Origin: Echinostoma caproni
Lineage: Eukaryota > Platyhelminthes > Trematoda > Plagiorchiida > Echinostomatidae
Direction of reading: 5' to 3'
NCBI GenBank assembly: GCA_900618425.1
Contig: UZAN01042359.1
Span: forward strand, 34,744-48,852
Length of the DNA stretch: 14,109 bases
Positions 1 to 8,148 of the stretch are shown here, in pieces. Below the pieces are notes generated by a model. The model was not told the origin of the DNA. It searched no databases and saw only the letters and a list, made by a program, of their open reading frames with translations. The stretch's first letter is position 1. Every line of letters begins with the position of its first letter. A program made the position numbers and the translations under genes.

Positions 1-293
1 GGAGATACAGAACTTGCTAGTCTGTCAAGAGCGCATTGCACATCCTCCATAGATTCGAACAGGCATACGATGTCATCAGCGTACTCTAAATCGCACAGCT
101 TTTCTCTAGCTGCCCATTCAATACCCACATTCTGGAGGCCAGTCAGTGCGTTCTCCAGTACTTCGTCTACGACGAAATTGAACAGGAATGGCGAAATAGG
201 GCACCCTTTACGGACACCGCACCTGGATTCGAACGATTTACTTAGCCCATCGTAGGTCGTAGCAAAATCCGAAACAAAACCCGTTGGTTTTTC
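1..293 (-). pseudogene. Non-LTR retrotransposon reverse transcriptase fragment
   Basis: Read on the minus strand, this stretch is open from 293 to the window edge and encodes the central part of a non-LTR reverse transcriptase. Visible motifs, in order, are GVRKGCPISPFLFNF (the template/primer-grip block before the active site) and DLEYADDIV, which holds the catalytic YADD box. The upstream frame meets a stop at 294-296 and nothing RT-like precedes it, so the copy is cut off there; the other end lies outside the window. The wording GCPISPFLFNF plus DLEYADDI differs from the CR1-like copy further right (FEYADEVV), so it is a separate family, possibly RTE-like; the clade is my inference. The active-site Asp pair is intact in the visible part. 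Confidence 0.85.
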
Positions 294-561
294 TCAACGG
301 TGATCGGTTGTATCCTCAGCATAATAAATTCGATAAGGAATTCAATATAAACAAGACAATCATCACCAAAAGCACAAATTCATCTCGGCAATGATAAAAT
401 GAAGTCAACAGCGTGTATGTGCACTCAGGAATTAGAACCTAATGGCAGCAACAGATGAAGTACATTTATGACCCGAGAATGATCATGAATACCACACCAG
501 ATGAATGTAAACCCGATTGGACACGGTCAATAAAGAGCCAGGATGAGAACAATATTTTCCA

Positions 562-652
562 GGCAGCCCTTGTATGGCAGCAGCCCCCCTTCCTGAATGT
601 TCACTGTACATTTGTATATTCAATTAATAAAAGAGGAAGTAAAAATTTTTTT
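562..652 (+). repeat. SINE/LINE-type 3' tail, copy A
   Basis: This segment resembles the 3' half of the tRNA-derived SINE at 10325-10510. Both have GGCAGCCCT, then a CCCT-rich run, then TTGTATATTCAAT, then AATAAAAG and GGAAGTAAAA running into a homopolymer. No tRNA-like head is visible upstream of this copy, so it is a 5'-truncated or decayed member, or both share a tail with a partner LINE. Confidence is moderate because the match is short and gapped. Confidence 0.5.
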
Positions 653-1730
653 CGATTGGTAATGACGCGGTAAGACCGATTGGTATCAAGCGGTAATGTT
701 CCGAGTGGGGTTGCAATGAGTCTCTGCAACGACGCTCACAAACATAGCGGATCGAAATAACGTTGGAGTCAACCAAAAGAGAACGAGGCGATGGTCAAAG
801 CCGGGAAAATGATCTACAGCTCACTATACGGACGGCTCTATGATAATTCAAACACTGATCTATCGTTCTCAAAGATTGAGCCAACCCAAAAGGAACGGAA
901 CAAGGACGAAGATGTGTGCCCCTATCCAATGTCTGACTGAAGCTGTCAGAGATGATCAACCAACTTGATTCATACATCATTCTTGCTGTGCAATCGCGAA
1001 CCAGCTGAGTATAATAGAAGGCGCGTGTGACTTATTGTGGGATTAGATCAACGCGCTCGTCTGTTTACCAGTTTTCTCTAGAACACAATAACGTTCCACA
1101 CTCCCAGGGATACACTTTTAAAATAGTGGAATTTCAACTAATCTAATGGGCCTCAGCTCCTGCGATCCCATTGTTTGAATGATGGACAGTTACCGTTCGT
1201 CTACCCTGGAACGATCAAATGAATTACGAGCAACAAAATATCGTTCACAAATAAGTGTTTGTTTCTAACAGCCTGTCCATTTTCTACCGTCCGAATTCGA
1301 ATTCGCGTCATTAGAGTGCTAGAGTATTTGCGGGTATCTCTAAAGACGATTTGAACAATATTCACTTTATAAAGTCTGAAAAATGCTAACATCTACACTG
1401 TTCAAACATTTTCATAGAGGATTCAGTTCACAAGAACAAGTTTACTACAGCATCAGTGGAGCGAAAATAGGAAAACGAAGTGGTCAATAAAAATGAACTG
1501 TTTGCCTTAGTGTGGGTTGAACCGTTAGCACCAACAAGAAATGATCATTTCACCGATGTGTGTTTCAATTTCTGTTTCGACTGACGACGGGATAAGGTTT
1601 GTTCCAACGGATGGTGAGGTTTGCGAAAGAACAAACAAACGAACTACGCATCCGTTCAAGGCACAATTGGGTGCATTCTTGCAAGCAATTAGCAACAGCA
1701 ATCAATAAACACTGGCCTTGATCATGAATG
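653..1730. other. Unidentified sequence, no gene recognised
   Basis: I find no coding motif, RNA gene or repeat copy here. Open frames on either strand are about 60 codons, lack recognisable motifs and look like chance. It could be intron, intergenic DNA or retroelement remains too decayed to read. The preceding stretch 294-561 is likewise unexplained. Confidence 0.5.
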
Positions 1731-1781
1731 GTGTGCGTGTGCGTACATGCGTGTGTGTGTGTGTGCGCGAGTGAGCGAGCG
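1731..1781. repeat. Imperfect GT/GC microsatellite
   Basis: The run alternates purine and pyrimidine almost throughout (GTGTGCGTGTGCG, then a pure GT run, then GCGCGAGTGAGCGAGCG). It is an ordinary decayed dinucleotide repeat. A shorter run of the same kind lies at about 12801-12820. Confidence 0.85.
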
Positions 1782-3178
1782 CATTCCTTGCCCAGATCAA
1801 TTGTGCAAATAAATCTACCGAGTGCAGACGGAGAAAGTAACCTATGCTTAACTAGGCCAGATCAGGGAGCTACCCGCAGACAGATCCGTGCTGACGTGCA
1901 ATGATTCAGATGTATCGATTTGCATGTGAATCTTCAAATGTTGGTCTATCTCGTGATTGTGATGCACAGTGCCAACCGAATACCGTCCGCCTCATCCTTG
2001 GTACCAGGAATTTTGTTCGATCACGGAACAGGATGATTAGCTTTGTTCACTCTCCGTCTCGATGAACCTGTTACATCTGTACCTTATTCACCATCTTTTG
2101 TTCGTTTGTGGAATAGACCATTTGAAAAACTAATTTTACGTAAGAGGACCGATAAAGCTTATGGAGAAGGGTCGCAGTGAGAGAACAGGAGTGGTGTTCG
2201 AACATATGTGGTGAGCTATACCACTTAATCACAGCTATCTTTTATAATGCATATCATCATCTTAAGCCAAAGTTTAAACACTTCACTGAAATATTATCCT
2301 CGATTTATTGTATTTCGCCATGCAAACCCTGTACTCATTGTCACTCTGCTATTCGCTGGCCTGTAAGGACATCTTCAAAGTTAAGGGCACCGTGCCCGTT
2401 CGCCTGTAGTCCTCCTCAGAAGTACTCAATAACCGCTATCTGATAAGATCTAGCTCTGATGGTATGAACTCACAACACAAGACAGTAAATAACAACACAT
2501 AACTTAGTATGCTAATCAGAACCGGGTTACCTATTTAATGCCTCATGGCAAGAATACATCAAACGATTACCGGTGATCGAAAAATAGGTTTGTGTGGTCC
2601 ACGGACCAAAAACACACCGGGTAAGTGTTCCCTGCGAGGTAGGGTCATAAAATGTGCATTATACTATATCGTACAATACACATAAAGGAACAGTTGCATA
2701 CGTTGCTCAATCTAGTTTTCCGTGGGCTAAACAGCAATACATTAGATGCTGTTTTTCTCAACGTTCATTGCAATACGAAGCCCTTATTTGAGTCGGTGAG
2801 TGATTTGGTCAGGTCTTGGGGGAAAAAAATGCTTTCAGTGATTCCGTCGTCTAGCAATTAAAAGCATATTCTGGGTAGGAAAATAACAGAGAGCTAATGT
2901 GAGCAGACCGTTTTATTTTTCAGTGCTTCGCCATATCCCGTAATCGCTATGGATTAACAAAGTTTGTGTTCACTCTAGCATTTGAAGTTATCTCTCGCGA
3001 CTTTCATATCCCAAGAAATTACTACCACGATTAAAGGATGATTATTACTGCTCTTTTATCATCCAACACACATGGTCCTACCTACACTTGATTTTCTGGT
3101 TGGAGCGAGAAACGCAAGCGTGCCCGGTGGCAGACCTCTCTTGTACACTCATCTGAGAAGATGACTGTTCCCTCATTA
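1782..3178. other. Unidentified sequence, possibly 5' part of the CR1-like element
   Basis: No motif is recognised. Because CR1-like elements have a first ORF and a 5' untranslated region upstream of ORF2, the right-hand part of this block may be the decayed 5' portion of the element whose ORF2 starts near 3179. Nothing in the sequence itself proves that. An 88-codon frame at 2177-2443 has no recognisable domain. Confidence 0.35.
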
Positions 3179-3475
3179 GTCAGTTCCAACATTCGCTCGC
3201 TGTTTAGCACATGAGTCTGATCTCACTGATCTACTGACTTATCGCATGCACGCAACCACGTGTGTTTCACAGGCATACAGGAATCGTGGTTCAACTAAAA
3301 CATTGAGGTTTTGCTGGTCAACATACCTGGCTACTCAAGTTTTCGACAAGACAAAGAGCCAAAGGAAGACGGGAGGAGTGGTAATAACAAACGTTAACTC
3401 CATTTGGTGTGTCGAATCCGAAACTTTGCTTGCCTTCTCCTGTAATGGCATATTTTGTATCCCGTATAAGTCAAT
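3179..3475 (+). pseudogene. CR1-like ORF2, endonuclease N-terminal block
   Basis: This is the start of the endonuclease domain. SNIRSL near 3185-3202 matches the usual N(I/A)RSL entry motif. QESWFN near 3277-3294 sits where the T-E-(T/S)-W motif with the catalytic Glu is expected, and the Glu is kept. NIPGYSSFRQDK (about 3322-3357) and, after a frameshift, GGVVITNVNS (about 3375-3404) match the next conserved strands. The frame carries internal stops and at least one shift. Resemblance fades near 3475, where the first insertion seems to begin. Confidence 0.72.
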
Positions 3476-4084
3476 AAGTACACATGCAGTAAATTAGGTA
3501 GTTATTCTACTTCCAGTTTGTAAATGCAAACGTAGCCGGTCCGTAGGCCGGTGGGTAAGCAGTGCGTCAACACGCAGACAGGCAGGAACAAAACTGTGCA
3601 CCCGCTTCCGAAAGGAGTATGTCATCACTTTGGGCAGTCAACGAAACAATCAATGCAGACAGGTCAATACTGACCTCTGATTCACTGAGGCGGATCGACC
3701 TTGTAACAGAGTAAGTACGCATCACGTGCACTTGTGTGTTGTAACGACCTTGGCAACTTGCCATTCCGTTTGAGTGTGAGTCGTGTTCATGTCTCACTGG
3801 ACCACTTGGTTCATGCTGTCTGTATTTTCCTCTCTTCCAGATAGTCAGTTCACCCTCTTCACGGAGAACCCCCTGTCTGTCGACGGTTCCAGCCTACACC
3901 TAGACTCGGCCCATTCACGGTTGTCTGGTGTATTCGTTCACGGGGGACATCCTGCGGCACACCCGAGCCAAACATCTTACAGTGTGTGGAGGCAGGCTGC
4001 AACGGTCAATCACGTGTGCAGGCCACAGCAGTATTGACTGCTTAAATGTTTCATATCGAACTAGGTTTCCCCTTTTTGGAGCAC
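3476..4084. other. Unidentified block interrupting the CR1-like endonuclease
   Basis: The endonuclease motifs stop near 3475 and resume near 4085, so about 600 bases here are probably inserted, although local decay could blur the edges. I recognise no element family. It contains a well-formed pair of splice-like signals at 3711 and 3840 (separate entry). Frames on both strands between 3567 and 4037 run 60-85 codons without known motifs. No clear target-site duplication was found. Confidence 0.4.
3711..3840 (+). other. Candidate 130-base spliceosomal intron
   Basis: ACAGA|GTAAGTAC at 3711 is close to an ideal 5' splice site, and the run TTTTCCTCTCTTCCAG ending at 3840 is a strong polypyrimidine tract with a CAG acceptor. 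The flanks do not encode a recognised protein: joining the upstream open frame (from about 3555) across the junction gives a stop at once, while the frame after the acceptor is open to about 4034. It may be a non-coding or untranslated exon pair inside an inserted retrocopy, or chance. Confidence 0.3.
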
Positions 4085-5071
4085 AATTATTACCGGTGTC
4101 TACAGTGCCACTTTTACTCACATATCGAAATCAGCTTGTTTTATGATTCATTTATTCATTTCGTTGTTCCACCAATTGTTGATAATTTAATTTTGATTGT
4201 TGGTGATTTTAATCATGGATCAACCCAATCCTTACTTTGTTTCGGCCTATCGGATGTCTCTTTAACACCCCACCAGAGGAGATGCTGTACTGGACGGGGA
4301 CATTACTAACCATCCTAATATTTTCTCTCTCAAACTAAAGGCGCCAATCTCCACCTGTGACCACTACTTCCTATGTACTAGGCCAAAAGTAAACTATCAG
4401 TTGGCATACCCCACCTGCGTTCAGACAAAACAACTGTACATAAGAATTCTGAATCTTTCAGCCGACAGACTCCTAAGGAAATCTCCTGCCATCGATTCCT
4501 TGTAGTTTTTCGTTCAGTATTCGCTGTTCTGTTGAACAGTTTACTGAAACACATATTGTGATTTTCTATTCAGGCTGTCCTGTGGAATTATTTTTGTTCA
4601 CACTAGTAAAATATGCCTTCCACAGAAAAAGATCTAAAAAGATAAAAAGGATCAACGTTCAAGATGCACCAGGAAGCCACTGTCAAACGGCTTACGCTAC
4701 AAATCAAGGCAGAGATCAAAAGACTGAATGCTTCATTCACGAAGCAAGTTCTGGGAGTTGGAGATGGAAGACGGTTATGGTAAGGGATTAGATTGGTGTG
4801 CGGATAGAAGAAACAGCCAGAAAACAAAACGATTGATGTGGACGGTCTTAATGTTACATTCATTTATTCTTTAAATGATCTTGTCTCCATACCTCACACA
4901 TTGCCTATCTACCTTAGACTCTGTCACCATTAGGTTTGTCATTTTCTTTAAACTACAAAAATCACGAGTACAGTTGGCCCAGATGGTCTATCTTCGTCTA
5001 TACTCAAACATGGCACTGGGCACTGACAGAGGTTTTCGCATCCCTTTTTAACATCGCCATTTACATTCAAA
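4085..5071 (+). pseudogene. CR1-like ORF2, endonuclease C-terminus to RT start
   Basis: LILIVGDFNHGST (about 4187-4225) is the GDFN motif of the endonuclease. In another frame follows a block with ITNHPNIFSL and STCDHYFLC (about 4350-4376); the latter is the catalytic S-D-H motif, here C-D-H. A charged linker follows (KRLTLQIKAEIKRL, about 4687-4730), then VGPDGLSSSILKH (about 4972-5012), the first reverse transcriptase block, and after a shift LTEVFASLFNIAIY. It stops exactly where the SINE-like element begins. Several frameshifts and stops are present. Confidence 0.78.
5057..5071. repeat. Left target-site duplication of the SINE-like insertion
   Basis: CCATTTACATTCAAA here is matched by CCATTTACACATTTAAA at 5394-5410, on the far side of the insertion. 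The two agree over CCATTTACA and then over TT-AAA with a small indel. Keeping one copy leaves the CR1-like reading frame open across the junction, which supports it as a real duplication. Confidence 0.6.
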
Positions 5072-5105
5072 TACGATGGAAATGTTTGTGATAACCAACC
5101 AAAGA

Positions 5106-5150
5106 GCACTGCAGACCTGTTTCGTCCTGTTTGGGACTCGTCAGCAGTGC
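5106..5150 (-). ncRNA. Hammerhead ribozyme motif (type I layout)
   Basis: On the minus strand, a perfect six-base stem I (GCACTG at 5150-5145 with CAGTGC at 5111-5106) encloses CTGACGA (5144-5138, the CUGANGA core), stem II GTCC/GGAC around loop CAAACA (5137-5124) and GAAA (5123-5120). All invariant core bases checked are present. Stem III is minimal: the eight bases CAGGTCTG (5119-5112) can form CAG/CTG with a two-base loop, but that register lacks the expected UH before the cut. A second register keeps a GUC cleavage triplet (GAAAC-AG-GUC) with two unpaired bases before stem I. Self-cleavage is therefore uncertain. From memory, loop II closely resembles that of schistosome Sm-alpha. Confidence 0.8.
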
Positions 5151-5171
5151 GTACTTTTTGTGTCCCTGTCA

Positions 5172-5225
5172 GGACTCGAACCACGATCAGTCGGGTCGGG
5201 ACTTCAAACCCTTACCCATGAGCTA
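5172..5225 (-). promoter_or_regulatory. Internal RNA polymerase III promoter (A and B boxes)
   Basis: On the minus strand, TAGCTCATGGG (5225-5215) matches the A-box consensus at 9 of 11 positions and GGTTCGAGTCC (5182-5172) matches the B box fully, with 32 bases between them, a normal tRNA spacing. The T-stem pairs poorly, so this is a decayed tRNA-derived promoter, not a tRNA gene. Confidence 0.75.
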
Positions 5226-5270
5226 CGCCGCCGATGGTGATCACCTTGTGCGAATGGCTCTGTCAGTTTC

Positions 5271-5388
5271 GAGTATCAAGCTTGGATTAGCCCATTTGAT
5301 CTCCCATGGAGCGAAACCCACACCGAAGACCATCAAGAGTGCCTGGTGCCCCTGAACATTCGAATGGGCTAATCCAAGCTTGATATTC
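5271..5388. repeat. 28-base inverted repeat with 62-base loop
   Basis: The arm at 5271-5298 and the arm at 5361-5388 are reverse complements with only two mismatches and a 23-base perfect core around AAGCTTGG. The RNA of either strand could fold into a long hairpin. It lies upstream of the tRNA-like head on the minus strand, within the inserted block. Confidence 0.9.
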
Positions 5389-5393
5389 TAAAT

Positions 5394-5755
5394 CCATTTA
5401 CACATTTAAAACCACTGATTTCTGGAGATCGTTCACTATTGTTCCCATTCCCAAATCATCGTCATCTAGTATTTTGTAAAAAGCGCTTTCGTCCCATTGC
5501 CATCACTCCACTTGAATTTAAACTAGTAGGGCTTGCCATTCTCACCTGCGTGTGGTCTAGTATCAAAGGCTCCCAAAGGCTCCCTTCTGTTCGCGTATAA
5601 GCAAAAATAATTGTACTTTGGTTGCTGTCTGTCCACTGATGCACTATATTTGCAAATCTTTAGATTATTTTCATGAGAGCAAGAAGAAGCATCATGATCA
5701 CAGGATGTGTTGAATTCAACTATTTCGTGGTAATCTCATCAGCTGTGCACATACA
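5394..5755 (+). pseudogene. CR1-like ORF2, RT middle block
   Basis: The frame resumes directly after the SINE-like insertion with TDFWRSFTIVPIPKSSSS (about 5415-5468), the usual W-K-...-P-I-P-K block, then after a shift FRPIAITP (about 5488-5511), which matches the conserved RPI(A/S)LT motif. Further on, FAYKQ and, in another frame, HYICKSLD and ISRGNLIS (to about 5745) fit the region around catalytic motif A, but the Asp-bearing part is too decayed to place. The block ends at the Penelope-like insertion. Confidence 0.72.
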
Positions 5756-5822
5756 TTCGGATCACGTTTGGTTAAAAGGGTGACAGGTTTGAGGACAGGC
5801 GAACACACACGGGGAAGAGAAA

Positions 5823-6357
5823 TCAATCAATACGAAGGCCAAAGGTCACCAATATGAACCGGATTGGGCATAGGGGCAGGGAGCTGAAGCACTGCAGGAT
5901 GAAGGGAGGGGAACAGCGACAACTACCAGGACAGCGCGAAGCTAGCCACAAATTCTGTCTGTTTACATAAATCGGGTTTGTAACGTCGCATGGCAGCCGC
6001 TTCAGCGAACCGTAGTGGACGCTACCTTTCTGGAGGATCAAGACGCGAAATGCTTCCCTAGGCTTGTCACATTCTTTGTAATCCAGTTTATGTCGGGCTA
6101 TTGAACTGGACGGAAGCTTGGATCCGTTAGACGTCAAATGTTTCGGTACATGCTCTGCTACCCTGGTAGGCAATCGTCTCTCAGTTCTTCCGACGTCCTT
6201 GCTACCGCAAGTACATTGAAATAGATAAACACAAGAGGAGGTAACTGAAGAGTCGGGTTTGTCTAGATTGGATTCAGTGAGCATTCGCTTCGTGTCGTGC
6301 AGTATTATAAGGGAGGCCGCTTTATACGCTCCTTCGATAGCTTGTTGCAACCTACGC
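5823..6357 (-). pseudogene. Penelope-type GIY-YIG endonuclease
   Basis: A 175-codon open frame on the minus strand. From residue 40, CVYLFQCTC is followed by GSKDVGRTERRLPTRVAEH (about residues 49-67), the endonuclease signature: CG-S-x-x-x-G-R-T-x-R-x-L-x-x-R-x-x-E-H. The Arg and Glu expected at the active site are kept, but the second Tyr (the Y of YIG) is Asp, and the GIY strand is degenerate (VYLF), so the enzyme is probably dead. SSIARHKLD and FRVLIL follow as in relatives; residues after about 140 look like read-through past the domain. In the element this enzyme nicks the target for reverse transcription. The first Met is only the first ATG after a frameshift, not the native start. Confidence 0.85.
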
Positions 6358-6812
6358 TGTATTCGCCTATCATTTTGATCACCTTGAAACGGTATGTTGA
6401 CAAAAACAGCTTTTTTGAGGTGGTGTCACCTGGTTCTAGTTTAGTCAACGGCGCTCCATACTTTGAAATAAACTTTTTATGGTATCCATTTTCGTGCAGC
6501 GCCGTGGATATGCAACGAACGTTGAACTCCAACGTTTCACTGGAGCAGATTATCCTGGCTCTAGAGAATAAACTGTGCACGAACGATCTATTGTATTGTA
6601 TTGGAAAGAAACTTCTAAAATTAAGATATTGTCCCGTCCATGTCGGCTTGTGAACTACGGATCTGATGAGAGATCCGTCCTCTTTTCTCGTCTATTTGAT
6701 ATCCATGAAATGGAAGGAAGATTCGGATTCGTGCTCCACCGTGAATTTAATATTCGGATGTGAACGGTTGAGTTTCCCAAGCATTACTTGCGTTTGTGCG
6801 CTGTCATTCAGT
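6340..6812 (-). pseudogene. Penelope-type reverse transcriptase, C-terminal part and linker
   Basis: Reading the minus strand from 6812 downward gives LNRSHPNIKFTVEHESE, then after stops and a shift EDGSLIRSVVHKPTWTGQYL and NFRSFFPIQYNRS, then SLFSRARIICSSETL, HENGYHKKFISKY and a basic linker. This matches the end of Penelope reverse transcriptases (the K-P-T-x-T-x-x-Y-L-x-x-x-S motif and the N-G-Y-P/H-x-x-F-I motif). A frameshift near 6355 separates it from the endonuclease frame. The catalytic palm lies upstream and is missing, so the copy is 5'-truncated. Confidence 0.83.
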
Positions 6813-6814
6813 GT

Positions 6815-7161
6815 GACAATTGATTGATTCAAAGAACGAAAGCGAACGGCTCTATTACAAAACCGTTAGTGAATAATTCTGGAGTCTTTCATGGTACTGT
6901 GCTTTCTTCATACTTATTTTCAACATCCATCAGTGACTTATCCTCTATCCCGCTGGCCAAGACCTTTGAATATGCTGATGAGGTTGTCTTATGTCAAGCC
7001 ATTCCAGACAAATATAATATGGAATTATTTCCTGAAGTTTAGTACAAGTGCAATAATTATCGAACTAATCCAGTTGAATGCTTCTAAACGCTTCTAATGC
7101 GTTTTTACTCATTCTCACTTCCCATCCTTTGGAACCCTCATTCATTAATTCTGTACCCCTC
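6815..7161 (+). pseudogene. CR1-like ORF2, RT active-site block
   Basis: NSGVFHGTVLSSYLFS (about 6875-6922) matches the SGVPQGSVLGPLLF block, and FEYADEVVLC (about 6967-6996) is the active-site motif, with YADE in place of YADD, so the second catalytic Asp is lost. Beyond it, after stops and a shift, LIQLNASKR (about 7065-7091) and CVFTHSHFPSF match the N-x-x-K-C and F-(T/S)-x-S segments that follow the active site. The block ends at the LTR at 7162. Confidence 0.8.
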
Positions 7162-7600
7162 TATAATGGTTGAAGAACGCACAGATCACGAATTGTGAAT
7201 TATAAATAAAAAAATCAGGAATCACGGACGCCACGGAAACACTGAGTCGCACTATCACTTGCACGCTGGTAACTCACGTGAACGAGACGCAAGGGAAGGG
7301 CCACAGAAGTAGCAGCTCATCTATTGAAAAAAAATCAAGGAGATTAAATATCATGTACAAAGGAAGTTTATTGGTTGTACCGATATCCGCCCGCGTGTAC
7401 TCTTGACGTCAACTGGCTTCTGTTTGAACCGCGCGACTTCTGATTGGTCTGCACAATTGGCCTGTGGTTCGTTGTCCAGAAACTGAAGCGCATAGGCCCT
7501 TGGCTGACGTCATCTGGGAAGTCTGACTAACCACGGTTGTACAGAAACTGTAACGCGTCACTCCGTGGTTGGCGTTATCCTGCAGCTGAGGGTCACCACA
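7162..7600. mobile_element. Solo LTR, copy 1
   Basis: This 439-base segment is a diverged direct copy of 9088-9486; the two align through most of their length, for example around ATCACGGACGCCACGG and GTGGTTCGTTGTCCAGAA. The ends here (TATAATGG...TCACCACA) correspond to the TGTAGTGG...TCACCACA ends of copy 2, the first having lost its TG. CR1-like ORF2 sequence stops before it and resumes right after it, so it is an insertion without internal region, meaning a solo LTR. The flanking five bases (CCCTC and TCATC) match at only three positions. Orientation is not settled. Confidence 0.75.
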
Positions 7601-8148
7601 TCATCACTAGAACGTACACCACCGAATGACTAGGAGTCACCATACTGAGCAATCTACGGTGGTTCTCTTATGTGGTACCCTGTATGGTAGACTGCATCAC
7701 TTATCCTTCCAGATACGTAAGCTACGACAATTGAAAAAGATGCATGCAACTGTATGTTCGTTTTTTTATCAATGCATTTTTCTTGTCATGCTTTATAAGT
7801 CGTCCATTATTTTCCTTGGACTACTGACAAAGGATTTAACTACTCTTCGTCGCGGTTTGGTAATTGTAAACAGTGTTTCTCTGATTCCCTTAAGTACTAA
7901 TCAGAAAACTGTGAGATTTTAATATTACATCATGTGAGAATTTCGCCCATAAGATACTTAACGACCCCAGTCATCCGCTCAATCGCGATCTATCTGCTTG
8001 CTGTTCTCACGCTACAAACTGATCCAACTGTTTCTGCTTACCCTGTCGTATAAACACTTACCACAATACAACAGTACCTTATAATGCTCGTATTCTAATT
8101 GACAAAACGAAGATCCGAAACGAACTAATTTTAAACCCACAAGGATGA
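7601..8148 (+). pseudogene. CR1-like ORF2, C-terminal block
   Basis: LGVTILSNLRW (about 7631-7663) is the Y-L-G-V-x-x-x-x-x-L-x-W motif at the end of the reverse transcriptase. After a shift come HLSFQIRKLRQL and CIFLVMLYKSSIIFLGLL followed by TKDLTTLRRGL, the hydrophobic L-Y-x-x-x-(V/I)-x-(F/Y)-P/L-G-L-L block. A last frame reads CENFAHKILNDPSHPLNR and ends with ILIDKTKIRNELIL before a TGA at 8146-8148, the natural ORF2 end. The conserved order despite shifts makes the assignment secure. Confidence 0.82.

Larger units (their letters stand above)
5072..5393 (-). mobile_element. tRNA-derived SINE-like element with hammerhead ribozyme
   Basis: This 322-base block splits the CR1-like reverse transcriptase and is bounded by a short duplication (5057-5071 and 5394-5410). 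On its minus strand it contains, in order, a 28-base inverted repeat (5388-5271), a tRNA-like head with A and B boxes (5225-5172) and a hammerhead core (5150-5106). A tRNA promoter followed by a hammerhead is the layout of the schistosome Sm-alpha family. Unlike a textbook SINE, about 150 bases lie upstream of the tRNA head, and no poly-A tail is seen at the 5072 end. It could be a composite, a dimer remnant or a variant family. It is non-coding; movement would need a partner reverse transcriptase. Confidence 0.78.
5756..6814 (-). mobile_element. Penelope-like element, 5'-truncated
   Basis: A minus-strand fragment covers the C-terminal end of a Penelope reverse transcriptase, its linker and the GIY-YIG endonuclease, with a short 3' non-coding stretch toward 5756. 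It replaces the point where the CR1-like ORF2 should go from motif A to the YADD block, so it inserted into that copy, perhaps with loss of target. Eleven bases, AATCAATCAAT at 5821-5831, recur inverted at 6819-6829 near the other end. Edges are placed only to within about 30 bases. Confidence 0.8.
3179..8148 (+). mobile_element. Nested CR1-like non-LTR retrotransposon (ORF2 pseudogene)
   Basis: Five separated plus-strand blocks read in the correct order as one ORF2 of a CR1-like (Jockey-superfamily) element: apurinic-type endonuclease, reverse transcriptase and C-terminal region. The blocks are about 3179-3475, 4085-5071, 5394-5755, 6815-7161 and 7601-8148, totalling roughly 2.5 kb, close to what such an ORF2 needs. 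The gaps hold other elements, so this is the host layer of a nest. All blocks carry stops and frameshifts, so no protein can be made. The clade is inferred from motif wording, especially the endonuclease and the C-terminal block; other Jockey-superfamily groups are possible. Confidence 0.8.

Noticed and set aside
2598..2609. GGTCC-AC-GGACC palindrome as a regulatory site
   Set aside because: Short, isolated and expected by chance in 14 kb.
7626..7922. 98-codon frame as an independent membrane protein gene
   Set aside because: Its hydrophobic run is the conserved C-terminal block of the CR1-like ORF2, with partner blocks in neighbouring frames.
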